Below are positions 25,964 through 34,074 of a stretch of 64,000 bases of DNA, piece by piece. Below the pieces are notes generated by a model, which was given only the letters and a program-made list of their open reading frames with translations, did no database searches and had not been told where the DNA came from. This DNA comes from Clostridium sp. OM02-18AC (GTDB lineage Bacteria > Bacillota > Clostridia > Lachnospirales > Lachnospiraceae): the NCBI RefSeq assembly GCF_003481825.1, contig NZ_QULW01000011.1, positions 1 through 64,000 on the forward strand, written 5' to 3'. Numbering within the stretch: the stretch's first letter is position 1; every line of letters begins with the position of its first letter. The position numbers and the translations under genes are program-made.

Positions 25964-27232
25964 ATGCAAATGTTACGTCTACCTTACGGTGACGGATATC
26001 AGACTGCCGAGATCGACGATTCTATAAAAATTCAAATGATCGATCCTCCTATTCATCCCGTCACAAAATCTTTAGAAGAGTTATTAGAATACGCCATGGA
26101 ACATCCATATGGCACACCTACCTTGGAGAATTTGGCCAAACCCAATGATACGGTCGTAATTGTTATGAACGATCATACGCGTCCCGGTCCTAATCCGCTA
26201 ATTCTTTCTGCTATCATGAAACGATTAGAGCACGCCGGAATTCCCGATGAAAATATTACCATTCTTTTTGCAACAGGAAGTCATCGTGCCCCTACTCCTG
26301 AAGAAGCAATTCGTATTATGGGAGAAGAATATTACCATCGGTTAAAATCCGTTGCACACAATTGTAAAGATGATGATGCAATGGTTTGTATCGGTAACAC
26401 AAGTGAAGGTGTTCCGGTTTATGTAAATCGTTTAATCACGGAATGTAGCTTGTTAATCACAACCGGTCTTGTGGCTCCTATTCATACAGCCGGCTACAGT
26501 GGTGGTCGCAAAAGTATTTTGCCAGGTGTTGCCGGTTTGAAAACCTTGCATATTCATCATTCTTTCCCGGTTTACCAGTACGAACCTGCTATGGGATTTA
26601 TTTATGGAAATCCATTTCATGAAATTGCTTTAAACGCAGCCCGCAAAGCAAATGTTCGTTTTATTGTAAATGCTGTACAAGATCCACATAAACAATTTTT
26701 CAATTTTGTAGCGGGTGATCTAGCAGAGGCACATGCTGCTGGTGTTGCCATGTGCAAAGAAGTAAGTGAAATTTCTATTGAAGAACGAGGCGATATCATT
26801 ATCGCAAGTCCTGGCGGATTTCCACGTGATATTGATTTATATCAATCACAAAAGGCACTTTCTGTTGCTGAATTACTTGGTAACGAAAACTGTACTTTCA
26901 TCATTGTTGCTGAATGTCGGGATGGCTTTGGAGAAAAGACATTTCATCAATGGATGGTTGAATGCCCAACTATCCAAAGTATTATTGACCGTTACGCAAA
27001 AGAAGGATTCAATGTTGGAAATAACAAAGCTTTCAACTATGCTAGAGCATTAAAAAAAGGACGCGTTATTATAGTGACTGACAAAATCAGTAAAAATGAA
27101 TTGGAAGAAGCAAAACTAGAAAGTGCCGCAACACTTCAAAAAGCAATCGAGATGAGTCTCTCCAAACACCCTGCTAACATTATCACAGTTCTACCACAAG
27201 CAGCTAATATTATTCCTGTATTAAAAAAATAA
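25964..27232 (+). CDS. LarA-family nickel-pincer racemase/epimerase
   Basis: A 422-residue LarA-type 2-hydroxyacid racemase. Key residues sit almost at the numbers known for Lactobacillus plantarum LarA: D70 and R73 (NDHTRP), H107 (ATGSH), H174 (PIHTAGYSGG), K183 (GGRKS, covalent site of the nickel-pincer nucleotide) and H199 (HIHHS). Family members act on lactate, malate, phenyllactate or sugar acids; which one applies here is unknown. The cofactor genes larB, larC and larE are not in the window. It opens the plus arm of the island, before an acid dehydratase and a D-2-hydroxyacid dehydrogenase, so it probably interconverts stereoisomers of the imported hydroxy acid. Confidence 0.82.
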   Translation: MQMLRLPYGDGYQTAEIDDSIKIQMIDPPIHPVTKSLEELLEYAMEHPYGTPTLENLAKPNDTVVIVMNDHTRPGPNPLILSAIMKRLEHAGIPDENITILFATGSHRAPTPEEAIRIMGEEYYHRLKSVAHNCKDDDAMVCIGNTSEGVPVYVNRLITECSLLITTGLVAPIHTAGYSGGRKSILPGVAGLKTLHIHHSFPVYQYEPAMGFIYGNPFHEIALNAARKANVRFIVNAVQDPHKQFFNFVAGDLAEAHAAGVAMCKEVSEISIEERGDIIIASPGGFPRDIDLYQSQKALSVAELLGNENCTFIIVAECRDGFGEKTFHQWMVECPTIQSIIDRYAKEGFNVGNNKAFNYARALKKGRVIIVTDKISKNELEEAKLESAATLQKAIEMSLSKHPANIITVLPQAANIIPVLKK

Positions 27233-27260
27233 CAAATTCAAAATATAAGGAGGACGGCAA

Positions 27261-28448
27261 ATGAAAATTACCGATATTAAAGTCATCTTAGTCAATAGTT
27301 TCATGTATGTAAAAGTATTCACAGATGAAGGTATTGAAGGAATCGGTGAATCTGGCGCCTGGGGTTTTTTGCCCGCAAGCGCAGAAGCTGTAGAATCATT
27401 TAAAACATATCTCATTGGTCAAGATCCTTTACAGATCGAACATCATTGGCAATACATGTATCGCTGCTTTCATTTTCGAGGTGCCGCCGTTATGGGTGCA
27501 ATCAGCGCAATTGATATTGCACTCTGGGATATTGCCGGAAAATATTTCGAAGTTCCAGTCTACCAACTTTTAGGCGGCAAGTGTCGGGATAAAATCCGCA
27601 CTTATTATCATGTCAGTGGTTCTACAACCGAAGAACTGGTGCAAAATGTGGTAAAAGCAAAAGAAGCTGGATATAACGCAGTCGGTCATCTTTCTCCATT
27701 TCTGGATGAACCGCGTAGTCTGCGATATCATGACAGTTATAGCCGTATGATCCACGACGCTGTAGAACGCGTACGTTTAATGCGTGAAGCCGTTGGAGAC
27801 GATATGGACTTCTGTCTTGAGCTTCATCGCCGTATGAAACCTGGTGAAGCAATCGCATTTGCTAAGCAAGTTGAAAAGTATACGCCATTCTTCTTAGAAG
27901 ATCCTACTACACCGGACAATTTTGATTCTATGGCGCTAATCACATCCAAAAGCAACGTTCCAATTGCAACTGGAGAACGCATCCATACTGTTCATGAATT
28001 TGAAATGCTTCTATCGCGTAATGCCATGTCTTATGTACGCACCAGCGTCTGCCTCTGTGGCGGTATTTCTGGTACTAAAAAAATTGCTGCAATCGCAGAA
28101 GCACATAACGCTATGATTGTTCCTCACAACCCATTAAGTCCAGTAAGTACAGCTGCATGCCTGCAAATTGCTGCATCTACTGAAAATTTTGCCATTCAAG
28201 AACTCCCTGATCACACTGGCATTGCTGCTTCGGAGCGTTACACCAGTACCAACATTATGGATCAGCATTCCTTTAGTCAAAAAGATCTCGTCACTTGGAT
28301 TCCTACTGTAGAAAAAGGTTATGCATTACTCCCGGAAGGTCCTGGCATCGGTGTATCCCTTCAACCTGATATCGAGACCAAGTTCCCGTTTAAACGACGT
28401 ACTATCAATACCCGCCTTCATGAAGACGGATCCATTGTAGATCAGTAA
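27261..28448 (+). CDS. Enolase-superfamily acid dehydratase (mandelate racemase group)
   Basis: A 395-residue enzyme of the mandelate-racemase/muconate-lactonizing fold: capping domain (about 1-115), then barrel. The three metal ligands align as E187 (LELHRR), E213 (FLEDP) and E239 (TGERI), and the catalytic base His as H289 (VPHNPLSP). Most relatives such as galactonate or mannonate dehydratase have Asp in the first ligand position, so E187 is unusual. The C-terminus (GPGIGVSL...LHEDGSIVDQ) recalls RspA/mannonate dehydratase-type proteins. Sugar-acid or tartrate dehydration is plausible. AGGAGG precedes the ATG, 28 bases after larA. Confidence 0.82.
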   Translation: MKITDIKVILVNSFMYVKVFTDEGIEGIGESGAWGFLPASAEAVESFKTYLIGQDPLQIEHHWQYMYRCFHFRGAAVMGAISAIDIALWDIAGKYFEVPVYQLLGGKCRDKIRTYYHVSGSTTEELVQNVVKAKEAGYNAVGHLSPFLDEPRSLRYHDSYSRMIHDAVERVRLMREAVGDDMDFCLELHRRMKPGEAIAFAKQVEKYTPFFLEDPTTPDNFDSMALITSKSNVPIATGERIHTVHEFEMLLSRNAMSYVRTSVCLCGGISGTKKIAAIAEAHNAMIVPHNPLSPVSTAACLQIAASTENFAIQELPDHTGIAASERYTSTNIMDQHSFSQKDLVTWIPTVEKGYALLPEGPGIGVSLQPDIETKFPFKRRTINTRLHEDGSIVDQ

Positions 28449-28483
28449 TTATTATACCTACAACCAAAGGAGAATAATATATT

Positions 28484-29452
28484 ATGAAAATTGTAATTCT
28501 TGATGGATACACAGAAAACCCTGGAGATTTGAGTTGGGCACCACTTCAGGAACTTGGTGAGCTGACTGTTTATGATCGAACAAGCCTAACCGATGAAGCA
28601 GAAATTCAGAAGCGTATCGGAGACGCTGAAGCTATTTACACCAACAAGACTCCCATTAGTTCCGCTACTCTCAAAAAGGCTGCTGGTACACTGAAATTTA
28701 TTGGTGTACTGGCAACCGGTTATAATGTCGTGGACACAGACACTGCAAAGGAACTTGGCATTACTGTCTGCAATATTCCGACCTATGGTACTGCTGCAGT
28801 TGGACAGTTCGCCATCGCTCTCCTCTTAGAAATTTGTCATCATATCGGACATCACAATGACGCTGTACATGACGGACGTTGGAATAAATGTCCTGACTGG
28901 TGTTTCTGGGATTATCCACTCATTGAACTTGAAAACAAGACTATGGGCATTATCGGTTTTGGGCGAATTGGGCAAAGGACCGGGCAGATTGCCGCTGCGC
29001 TTGGTATGAACGTGATTGCGTACGATGAATATCCTTCTGAATCAGGGCATGCCATTGCGAAATACGTGGACCTAGACACGCTCCTTTCTTCCTCTGATGT
29101 AATTGCACTGCACTGTCCTCTTTTCCCTTCTACCAAAGGGATTATCAACAAAGATTCTATTCATAAGATGAAAGATGGAGTCATCATTATCAATAACAGT
29201 CGTGGCCCTCTCATTGTTGAAGAGGATTTAACCGCTGCCCTTCAGTCTGGAAAAGTAGCTGCAGCAGGTTTGGACGTCGTATCTACGGAACCGATCCGTG
29301 CTGATAATCCGCTTTTAAATGCTCCAAACTGTATCATTACTCCGCATATTTCATGGGCTCCAGCAGAAAGTCGCCAGCGCCTTATGGACACTGCTATCGA
29401 AAACCTGCGCTGCTTTTTAAATGGCACTCCAATCAATGTCGTAAATTCATAG
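28484..29452 (+). CDS. D-2-hydroxyacid dehydrogenase (glycerate dehydrogenase/hydroxypyruvate reductase type)
   Basis: A 322-residue NAD(P)-dependent dehydrogenase. The nucleotide fold has GFGRIGQRTGQ followed by VIAYDEYPSE, where an acidic residue suggests NAD preference. Catalytic Arg, Glu and His are in NNSRGPL, STEPI and TPHISWAP. Relatives reduce hydroxypyruvate, glyoxylate or other 2-oxoacids to D-hydroxyacids. As last gene of the plus arm it may supply or remove the oxo acid linked to the LarA-like racemase. Confidence 0.88.
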   Translation: MKIVILDGYTENPGDLSWAPLQELGELTVYDRTSLTDEAEIQKRIGDAEAIYTNKTPISSATLKKAAGTLKFIGVLATGYNVVDTDTAKELGITVCNIPTYGTAAVGQFAIALLLEICHHIGHHNDAVHDGRWNKCPDWCFWDYPLIELENKTMGIIGFGRIGQRTGQIAAALGMNVIAYDEYPSESGHAIAKYVDLDTLLSSSDVIALHCPLFPSTKGIINKDSIHKMKDGVIIINNSRGPLIVEEDLTAALQSGKVAAAGLDVVSTEPIRADNPLLNAPNCIITPHISWAPAESRQRLMDTAIENLRCFLNGTPINVVNS

Positions 29453-29466
29453 CATAATATTTAAAA

Positions 29467-29511
29467 ATCCGTTGTTTGGGCAATTTTGTTGCCTGGACAA
29501 CGGATTTTTTT
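29467..29511 (+). terminator. Terminator closing the island's plus arm
   Basis: ATCCGTTGT and ACAACGGAT pair around a loop that itself contains GGCAA...TTGCC, followed by T7. It lies 14 bases after the dehydrogenase stop. Confidence 0.9.
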
Positions 29512-29595
29512 GATCTCTGCGTTTATAATAAAATCTATATAACTGCGAAACCACTTAACAGTTATGACTAGATTTTACTTAGGAGGTTTATCATC

Positions 29596-29925
29596 ATGAG
29601 CTTTATCAAAAATATCGACAAGTCCCAGGTTCTCACATTAAAAGATGAGGTTTCCTACCAGAAAGGTCAGGTCGTCAGCAAGACCCTCGCCCAGAACGAT
29701 GCCTTAAGCGTTACCCTCTTCGCGTTCGACAAGGACGAGGAGATCAGCACCCACGAATCCGGCGGTGACGCATTCGTGACCTGCTTAGACGGCGTTGGCC
29801 GCATCACCATCGACGGCAAAGCATATGAACTGCACGAAGGGGAATCCATCATTATGCCGGCAAAGCATCCGCATGCCGTGTATGGACAGGATCAGTTTAA
29901 GATGCTGCTGGTTGTGGTATTTTAG
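29596..29925 (+). CDS. Small cupin protein
   Basis: A 109-residue single cupin. Likely metal ligands are in EEISTHESGGDAF (His, Glu) and AKHPHAVYG (His). GGAGG precedes the ATG. Its codon use is that of the chromosome rather than of the island just upstream. Such proteins are often seen in gut anaerobes without a known reaction. Confidence 0.75.
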   Translation: MSFIKNIDKSQVLTLKDEVSYQKGQVVSKTLAQNDALSVTLFAFDKDEEISTHESGGDAFVTCLDGVGRITIDGKAYELHEGESIIMPAKHPHAVYGQDQFKMLLVVVF

Positions 29926-29965
29926 TTGTTGAGAAAAAAAGATTCAACTGGAAACAAAACAAGAC

Positions 29966-29995
29966 TTGCCCAAACAAGCGGTCCTATTGTATACT
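29966..29995 (+). promoter_or_regulatory. Promoter of the candidate small RNA
   Basis: TTGCCC (29966-29971) and TATACT (29990-29995) are 18 bp apart. No open frame of convincing quality follows before the hairpin and T-rich stretch near 30140. Confidence 0.6.
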
Positions 29996-30001
29996 TGGTC
30001 T

Positions 30002-30140
30002 CAGCTGCGGTCATTTCAAGGACCGCGCAGTGCGGCTGTCTTGCCGGATAATATGAGAAAAAGTTTTAAGTTTATAAGATACCCAGAAGGGAGTCGCATG
30101 AAAGGTCCAAAGACCCGGAATGCGGCTTCCTTTGTTTTAT
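30002..30140 (+). ncRNA. Candidate structured small RNA upstream of the hydrogenase genes
   Basis: About 140 nt bounded by a promoter and a terminator-like end. Stems visible: CTGCGGTC with GACCGCGCAG (one bulge), CGGC with GCCG, and a 3' double hairpin in which GGAGTCGCAT pairs with ATGCGGCTTCC around an inner GGTC-CAAA-GACC, followed by TTTGTTTTATTT. A second promoter at 30185-30213 serves the downstream genes, so this unit may be an independent RNA rather than a leader. I could not match it to 6S, SRP, T-box or a known riboswitch. Confidence 0.5.
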
Positions 30141-30184
30141 TTCTGACAAACTTTTAGAAAACCTAAAAAATTTTTAGTTTTCGC

Positions 30185-30213
30185 TTGCCTTTTTCTCTGG
30201 CACTCTGTATACT
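30185..30213 (+). promoter_or_regulatory. Promoter of the hydrogenase operon
   Basis: TTGCCT (about 30185-30190) and TATACT (about 30208-30213) are 17 bp apart, some 95 bp before the first hydrogenase gene. Confidence 0.6.
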
Positions 30214-30307
30214 TAGAGGCAGTTGTATTTGAGAAACATCATCATTTTGTACAATAACGTGGCAATCAAGCGCATGGCCACCTAACAAAAAGGGAGGAAC
30301 ACCTACT

Positions 30308-32140
30308 ATGAGTCGTTTGGAAATCACCAGTCCCAACCAGGCTCAGCTCATGATCGAGGAGCTGTACAAAGACCTGGAACGCCGAATCGAATCCAGTCCG
30401 CCAGGTCTCTGCCCGGTTGACATGACCAGAGCCTTTGTGGAAATGTGCCACACCCACACCTGCGGCAAATGTGTCCCATGCCGTGTCGGCCTGTGGCAGT
30501 TAAAGAACCTGCTCACCGATGTTATGAACGGGGAAGCCACCATGGAAACCTTAAAGCTCATGGAGGAACTGTCCCAGAGCATTATGAACGGTGCTGACTG
30601 TGCCATTGGCTACGAAGCTGCCCATACGGTATACCGAAGCTTAAAAGAATGCCGTGAGGACTATGAGGAACACGTTCATCAGGGTCGCTGTACCTGCAAC
30701 TACACGCAGCCGGTTCCGTGCGTTTCCCTTTGCCCGGCACATGTGGATATCCCAGGCTATGTTTCCCTGGTACGCGAAGGCCGCTACGCCGATGCCATCC
30801 GTCTGATCCGCAAGGACAATCCATTTCCGACCACCTGCGGCTTCATCTGTGAGCATCCATGTGAGGCCCGCTGCCGCAGAAACATCATTGACGATGCCGT
30901 CAACATCCGCGGATTGAAACGCTTTGCAGCAGATTATGCCGGCAAAGTTCCTCCGCCAGCCTGTGCTGCTTCCACCGGCAAAAAGATCGCCATCATCGGC
31001 GGCGGCCCGGGCGGCTTAAGCGCAGCTTATTATCTGCAGCTCATGGGACATCAGACCACCGTTTTTGAAATGCTCCCGAAACTGGGCGGCATGCTCCGCT
31101 ACGGCATCCCGAACTACCGTCTGCCAAAGGAGCGTCTCGATGACGATATCAACGCCATTCTGGAGACTGGTGTGAAAGTCGAGTACGGAAAACGGATCGG
31201 TACTGACATTACAATTCAGGAACTGCGCAAGGAATACGATGCCGTGCTCATCACCATCGGCGCAAGCACAGATAAAAAGCTTGGCATTGAAGGAGAATCT
31301 GCAGAAGGTGTCATCTCCGCAGTCCGCTTCCTGCGTGATGTCGGAAAGAACTTAAATCCAGATCTGAGCGGACAGGAGGTTGCTGTCATTGGCGGCGGCA
31401 ACGTTTCCATGGATGCAGTCCGAACAGCAAAACGTCTCGGCGCAAAGAAGGTTTCTATCCTCTACCGGCGCCGTGTAGCTGATATGACTGCACTTCCAGG
31501 CGAGATTGAAGGCGCTGTTGCCGAGGGCATTGAAGTAAAAACCCTGATGGCTCCGGCCCGGATCGATGTCGATGAAAACAACCATGTGCGCGGTGTCTAT
31601 GTCACCCCGCAGATGATCAGCAAGATCAAAGGCGGCAGAGCCAGTGTGCATGCGACCGGCGAGCCGGATATCTTTGTTCCGTGCCAGACCCTGATCGTGG
31701 CGATCGGACAGGATATCGAATTCCAGCACTTCGAGGAAGCCGGTCTTCCGGTCAACCGCGGCAAGATCCAGACCGAGCGCTACGGCGGTTTCGACAATAT
31801 GCCTGGCGTATTTGCAGGCGGTGACTGCGCGTCCGGTCCGGCATCCGTCATCAAAGCCATTGCCGCTGCCAAGGTCGTTGCGGCAAATATCGACGAATAC
31901 CTTGGTTTCCGTCACACGATCAGCTGCGATGTTGTACTTCCGGAGCCTGATCTGCGTGACCGCATTCCATGCGGCCGTGTCAATATGACCGAGCGCGAGG
32001 CCTGTGAGCGCGTCTGCGATTTCGAAGGCGTGGAAAACTGCATGACCGAAGCAGAAGCAAGACAGGAAGCAAGCCGCTGCCTCGGCTGCGATCACTTCGG
32101 CTATGGAATCTTCAAAGGAGGTCGTGAAAACAGATGGTAA
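30308..32140 (+). CDS. GltD/NuoF-hybrid flavoprotein partner of the [FeFe]-hydrogenase
   Basis: A 610-residue fusion. Residues about 40-125 resemble the C-terminal 4Fe-4S domain of NuoF (CGKCVPCRVG, then GADCAIG). There follows a cysteine-rich dihydroprimidine dehydrogenase/GltD-type Fe-S region (CVSLCPAHVDIPGY, CGFICEHPCEARCRR) and an FAD/NAD(P) oxidoreductase part with IIGGGPGGLSAAYYLQ, VIGGGNVSMDAVRTA and GVFAGGDCASGP. The FMN-binding part of NuoF is absent. Seven bases overlap the hydrogenase gene, indicating a complex that moves electrons between NAD(P)H and H+. Hydrogenases with GltD-like partners were grouped as A2 in classifications; their physiology is poorly known. Confidence 0.85.
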   Translation: MSRLEITSPNQAQLMIEELYKDLERRIESSPPGLCPVDMTRAFVEMCHTHTCGKCVPCRVGLWQLKNLLTDVMNGEATMETLKLMEELSQSIMNGADCAIGYEAAHTVYRSLKECREDYEEHVHQGRCTCNYTQPVPCVSLCPAHVDIPGYVSLVREGRYADAIRLIRKDNPFPTTCGFICEHPCEARCRRNIIDDAVNIRGLKRFAADYAGKVPPPACAASTGKKIAIIGGGPGGLSAAYYLQLMGHQTTVFEMLPKLGGMLRYGIPNYRLPKERLDDDINAILETGVKVEYGKRIGTDITIQELRKEYDAVLITIGASTDKKLGIEGESAEGVISAVRFLRDVGKNLNPDLSGQEVAVIGGGNVSMDAVRTAKRLGAKKVSILYRRRVADMTALPGEIEGAVAEGIEVKTLMAPARIDVDENNHVRGVYVTPQMISKIKGGRASVHATGEPDIFVPCQTLIVAIGQDIEFQHFEEAGLPVNRGKIQTERYGGFDNMPGVFAGGDCASGPASVIKAIAAAKVVAANIDEYLGFRHTISCDVVLPEPDLRDRIPCGRVNMTEREACERVCDFEGVENCMTEAEARQEASRCLGCDHFGYGIFKGGRENRW

Positions 32141-33876
32141 ATTTAAAGATCGATCATAACGAAATCTCGGTTCCGGAGGGAACCACCATTATGGAAGCGG
32201 CTGCCCTTGCAGGAATCGACATTCCAAAGCTCTGCTATTTAAAAGATATCAACGAGATTGCGGCTTGCCGCGTATGTCTCGTGGAGGTTGTCGGAAAAGA
32301 GAAGCTGGTAACCTCCTGCAACAATAAAGTGCAGGAGGGACTGGAGATCCTGACAAACAGTCCGAGGGTCCGTGTGGCAAGAAAACAGAATGTACAGCTC
32401 ATTCTCTCCCAGCACGACTTTAAGTGCGCAACCTGTGTCCGCAGCGGCAACTGTACCCTGCAGACGCTTTCAAACGACTTAAACATCATCGACCTTCCGT
32501 TTAAAGAGCGTGTAGAACATGCTCCATGGGATAAGAATTTCCCGCTCATCCGCGACACGGAAAAGTGCATCAAGTGCATGCGCTGCATCCAGGTCTGCGA
32601 TAAAGTGCAGGGACTGGGTATCTGGGATGTGACCAGTACCGGTTCCAGAACCACCGTCAATGTCAAAGGCAACCGCAAGATCACCGATGCAGACTGTGCC
32701 CTCTGCGGCCAGTGCATCACCCACTGTCCGGTGGGCGCCCTGCGCGAGCGCGATGACACCGAAAAAGTATGGGATGCCATTGCAGATGAAAAGAAAACCG
32801 TTGTAGTCCAGATTGCTCCCGCGGTCCGCACTGCATGGGGCGAAGCCATGGGAATGAAACGCGAAGACGCTACCGTCGGCAAGATTTTAGATGCCTGGAA
32901 GCGCATGGGCGCGGACTACGTATTCGACACGTCCTTCTCCGCCGACTTAACGATCATGGAAGAAGCAACCGAATTTCTGGAGCGGTTCCAGAGCGGTTCC
33001 TTAAACAACCGGCCGATGTTCACCTCCTGCTGTCCGGGTTGGCTGCGTTTTGTAAAAACCCAGTTCCCGGAGATGGTTTCGCAGCTTTCGACCGCGAAAT
33101 CCCCGCAGCAGATGTTTGGTGCTGTCATGAAGACCTACTTCGCCCAGTCCATCGGCGTGGACCCGGAAAATATTGTGACCGTATCCGTTATGCCCTGCAT
33201 TGCAAAAAAAGCAGAGGCAGACATGGATTTCTACTATAAAGAATACGCAGGGAAAGACGTGGACATTGTGCTGACCACACGAGAGTTCACACGCATGCTC
33301 CGCGAAACCCACATCCGGCCGGAAGTGCTGACTGACCGAAAGCCAGACAGCCTCATGCAGGAGTGGACCGGTGCCGGCGTCATCTTCGGCGCAACCGGCG
33401 GTGTCATGGAGGCGGCACTTCGAACCGCTTACCATGCCCTGTCCGGCAAAAATCCGGACCCAGATTTCTTTGATGACATCCGTACCGTCAATGAGGACTA
33501 TGCACTCACAGAAGCAAACCTCGACTTTAACGGAACCACGGTCCGCACCGCCATTGTCAGTGGCCTCGGCAACACAAGAAAACTCCTCGAGGCGATCCGG
33601 CGCGGCGATGTATCTTATGACTTCGTAGAAGTCATGGCCTGCCCCGGCGGCTGTGTCGGCGGCGGCGGACAGCCGATCTGTGACGGCAAAGAACTTGCAG
33701 GTGTGCGCGGTGAAAACCTGCACTTCCTCGACAAGAACAGTAAGATCCGGTTCTCCCATGAGAATCAGGACGTGGCAAAGCTGTACCAGGATTTCCTTGA
33801 ACATCCTCTTTCCCACAAGTCCCACATGATCTTACACACGGACCACAATGCATGGTCCATGCACGATCCGGAGTAA
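32134..33876 (+). CDS. [FeFe]-hydrogenase catalytic subunit
   Basis: A 580-residue hydrogenase. N-terminal [2Fe-2S] cysteines C34, C45, C48 and C62; then the His-Cys cluster HDFKCATCVRSGNC; two ferredoxin clusters (CIKCMRCIQVC, CALCGQCITHC); then the H-cluster motifs TSCCPGW, MPCIAKKAEA and EVMACPGGCVGGGGQP. All catalytic residues appear intact. The extra clusters suit electron exchange with the upstream flavoprotein. HydEFG maturation genes are not in the window. Confidence 0.95.
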   Translation: MVNLKIDHNEISVPEGTTIMEAAALAGIDIPKLCYLKDINEIAACRVCLVEVVGKEKLVTSCNNKVQEGLEILTNSPRVRVARKQNVQLILSQHDFKCATCVRSGNCTLQTLSNDLNIIDLPFKERVEHAPWDKNFPLIRDTEKCIKCMRCIQVCDKVQGLGIWDVTSTGSRTTVNVKGNRKITDADCALCGQCITHCPVGALRERDDTEKVWDAIADEKKTVVVQIAPAVRTAWGEAMGMKREDATVGKILDAWKRMGADYVFDTSFSADLTIMEEATEFLERFQSGSLNNRPMFTSCCPGWLRFVKTQFPEMVSQLSTAKSPQQMFGAVMKTYFAQSIGVDPENIVTVSVMPCIAKKAEADMDFYYKEYAGKDVDIVLTTREFTRMLRETHIRPEVLTDRKPDSLMQEWTGAGVIFGATGGVMEAALRTAYHALSGKNPDPDFFDDIRTVNEDYALTEANLDFNGTTVRTAIVSGLGNTRKLLEAIRRGDVSYDFVEVMACPGGCVGGGGQPICDGKELAGVRGENLHFLDKNSKIRFSHENQDVAKLYQDFLEHPLSHKSHMILHTDHNAWSMHDPE

Positions 33877-33959
33877 TGACGGTTCGTGCGATGTAATTCA
33901 TTTCCTCATTATCCTTCTAAACATGGTGTGCCGCCCTGCGGTATACCCACAACTGCCAG

Positions 33960-33998
33960 ATCAGCGGAGGTGCCACCGGCGCCTCCGCTGATTTTTTT
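33960..33998 (+). terminator. Terminator of the hydrogenase operon
   Basis: ATCAGCGGAGG and CCTCCGCTGAT form a perfect 11-bp stem followed by a run of Ts. Confidence 0.9.
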
Positions 33999-34002
33999 AG
34001 AC

Positions 34003-34039
34003 AAAGAAACACCGCCCATTTTGCGGACGGCGTTTCTTC
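34003..34039 (-). terminator. Terminator of the phosphoketolase gene
   Basis: AAGAAACGCCG and CGGTGTTTCTT pair (with one internal mismatch region) on the minus strand, 35 bases after the phosphoketolase stop, with a T-rich end. Confidence 0.65.
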
Positions 34040-34074
34040 TATATATAATACTTCTGTTTCACTATCATCTGTAC

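Noticed and set aside
27261..28448. Methylaspartate ammonia-lyase as identity of the enolase-superfamily gene
   Set aside because: It would fit a mesaconate pathway, but the sequence has the mandelate-racemase-group pattern (catalytic His in VPHNPLSP) and not the Lys-based site of methylaspartate ammonia-lyase; no glutamate mutase genes are near.
31352..32095. A 247-codon minus-strand open frame in the hydrogenase partner gene
   Set aside because: Shadow of a gene with clear cofactor motifs on the plus strand.
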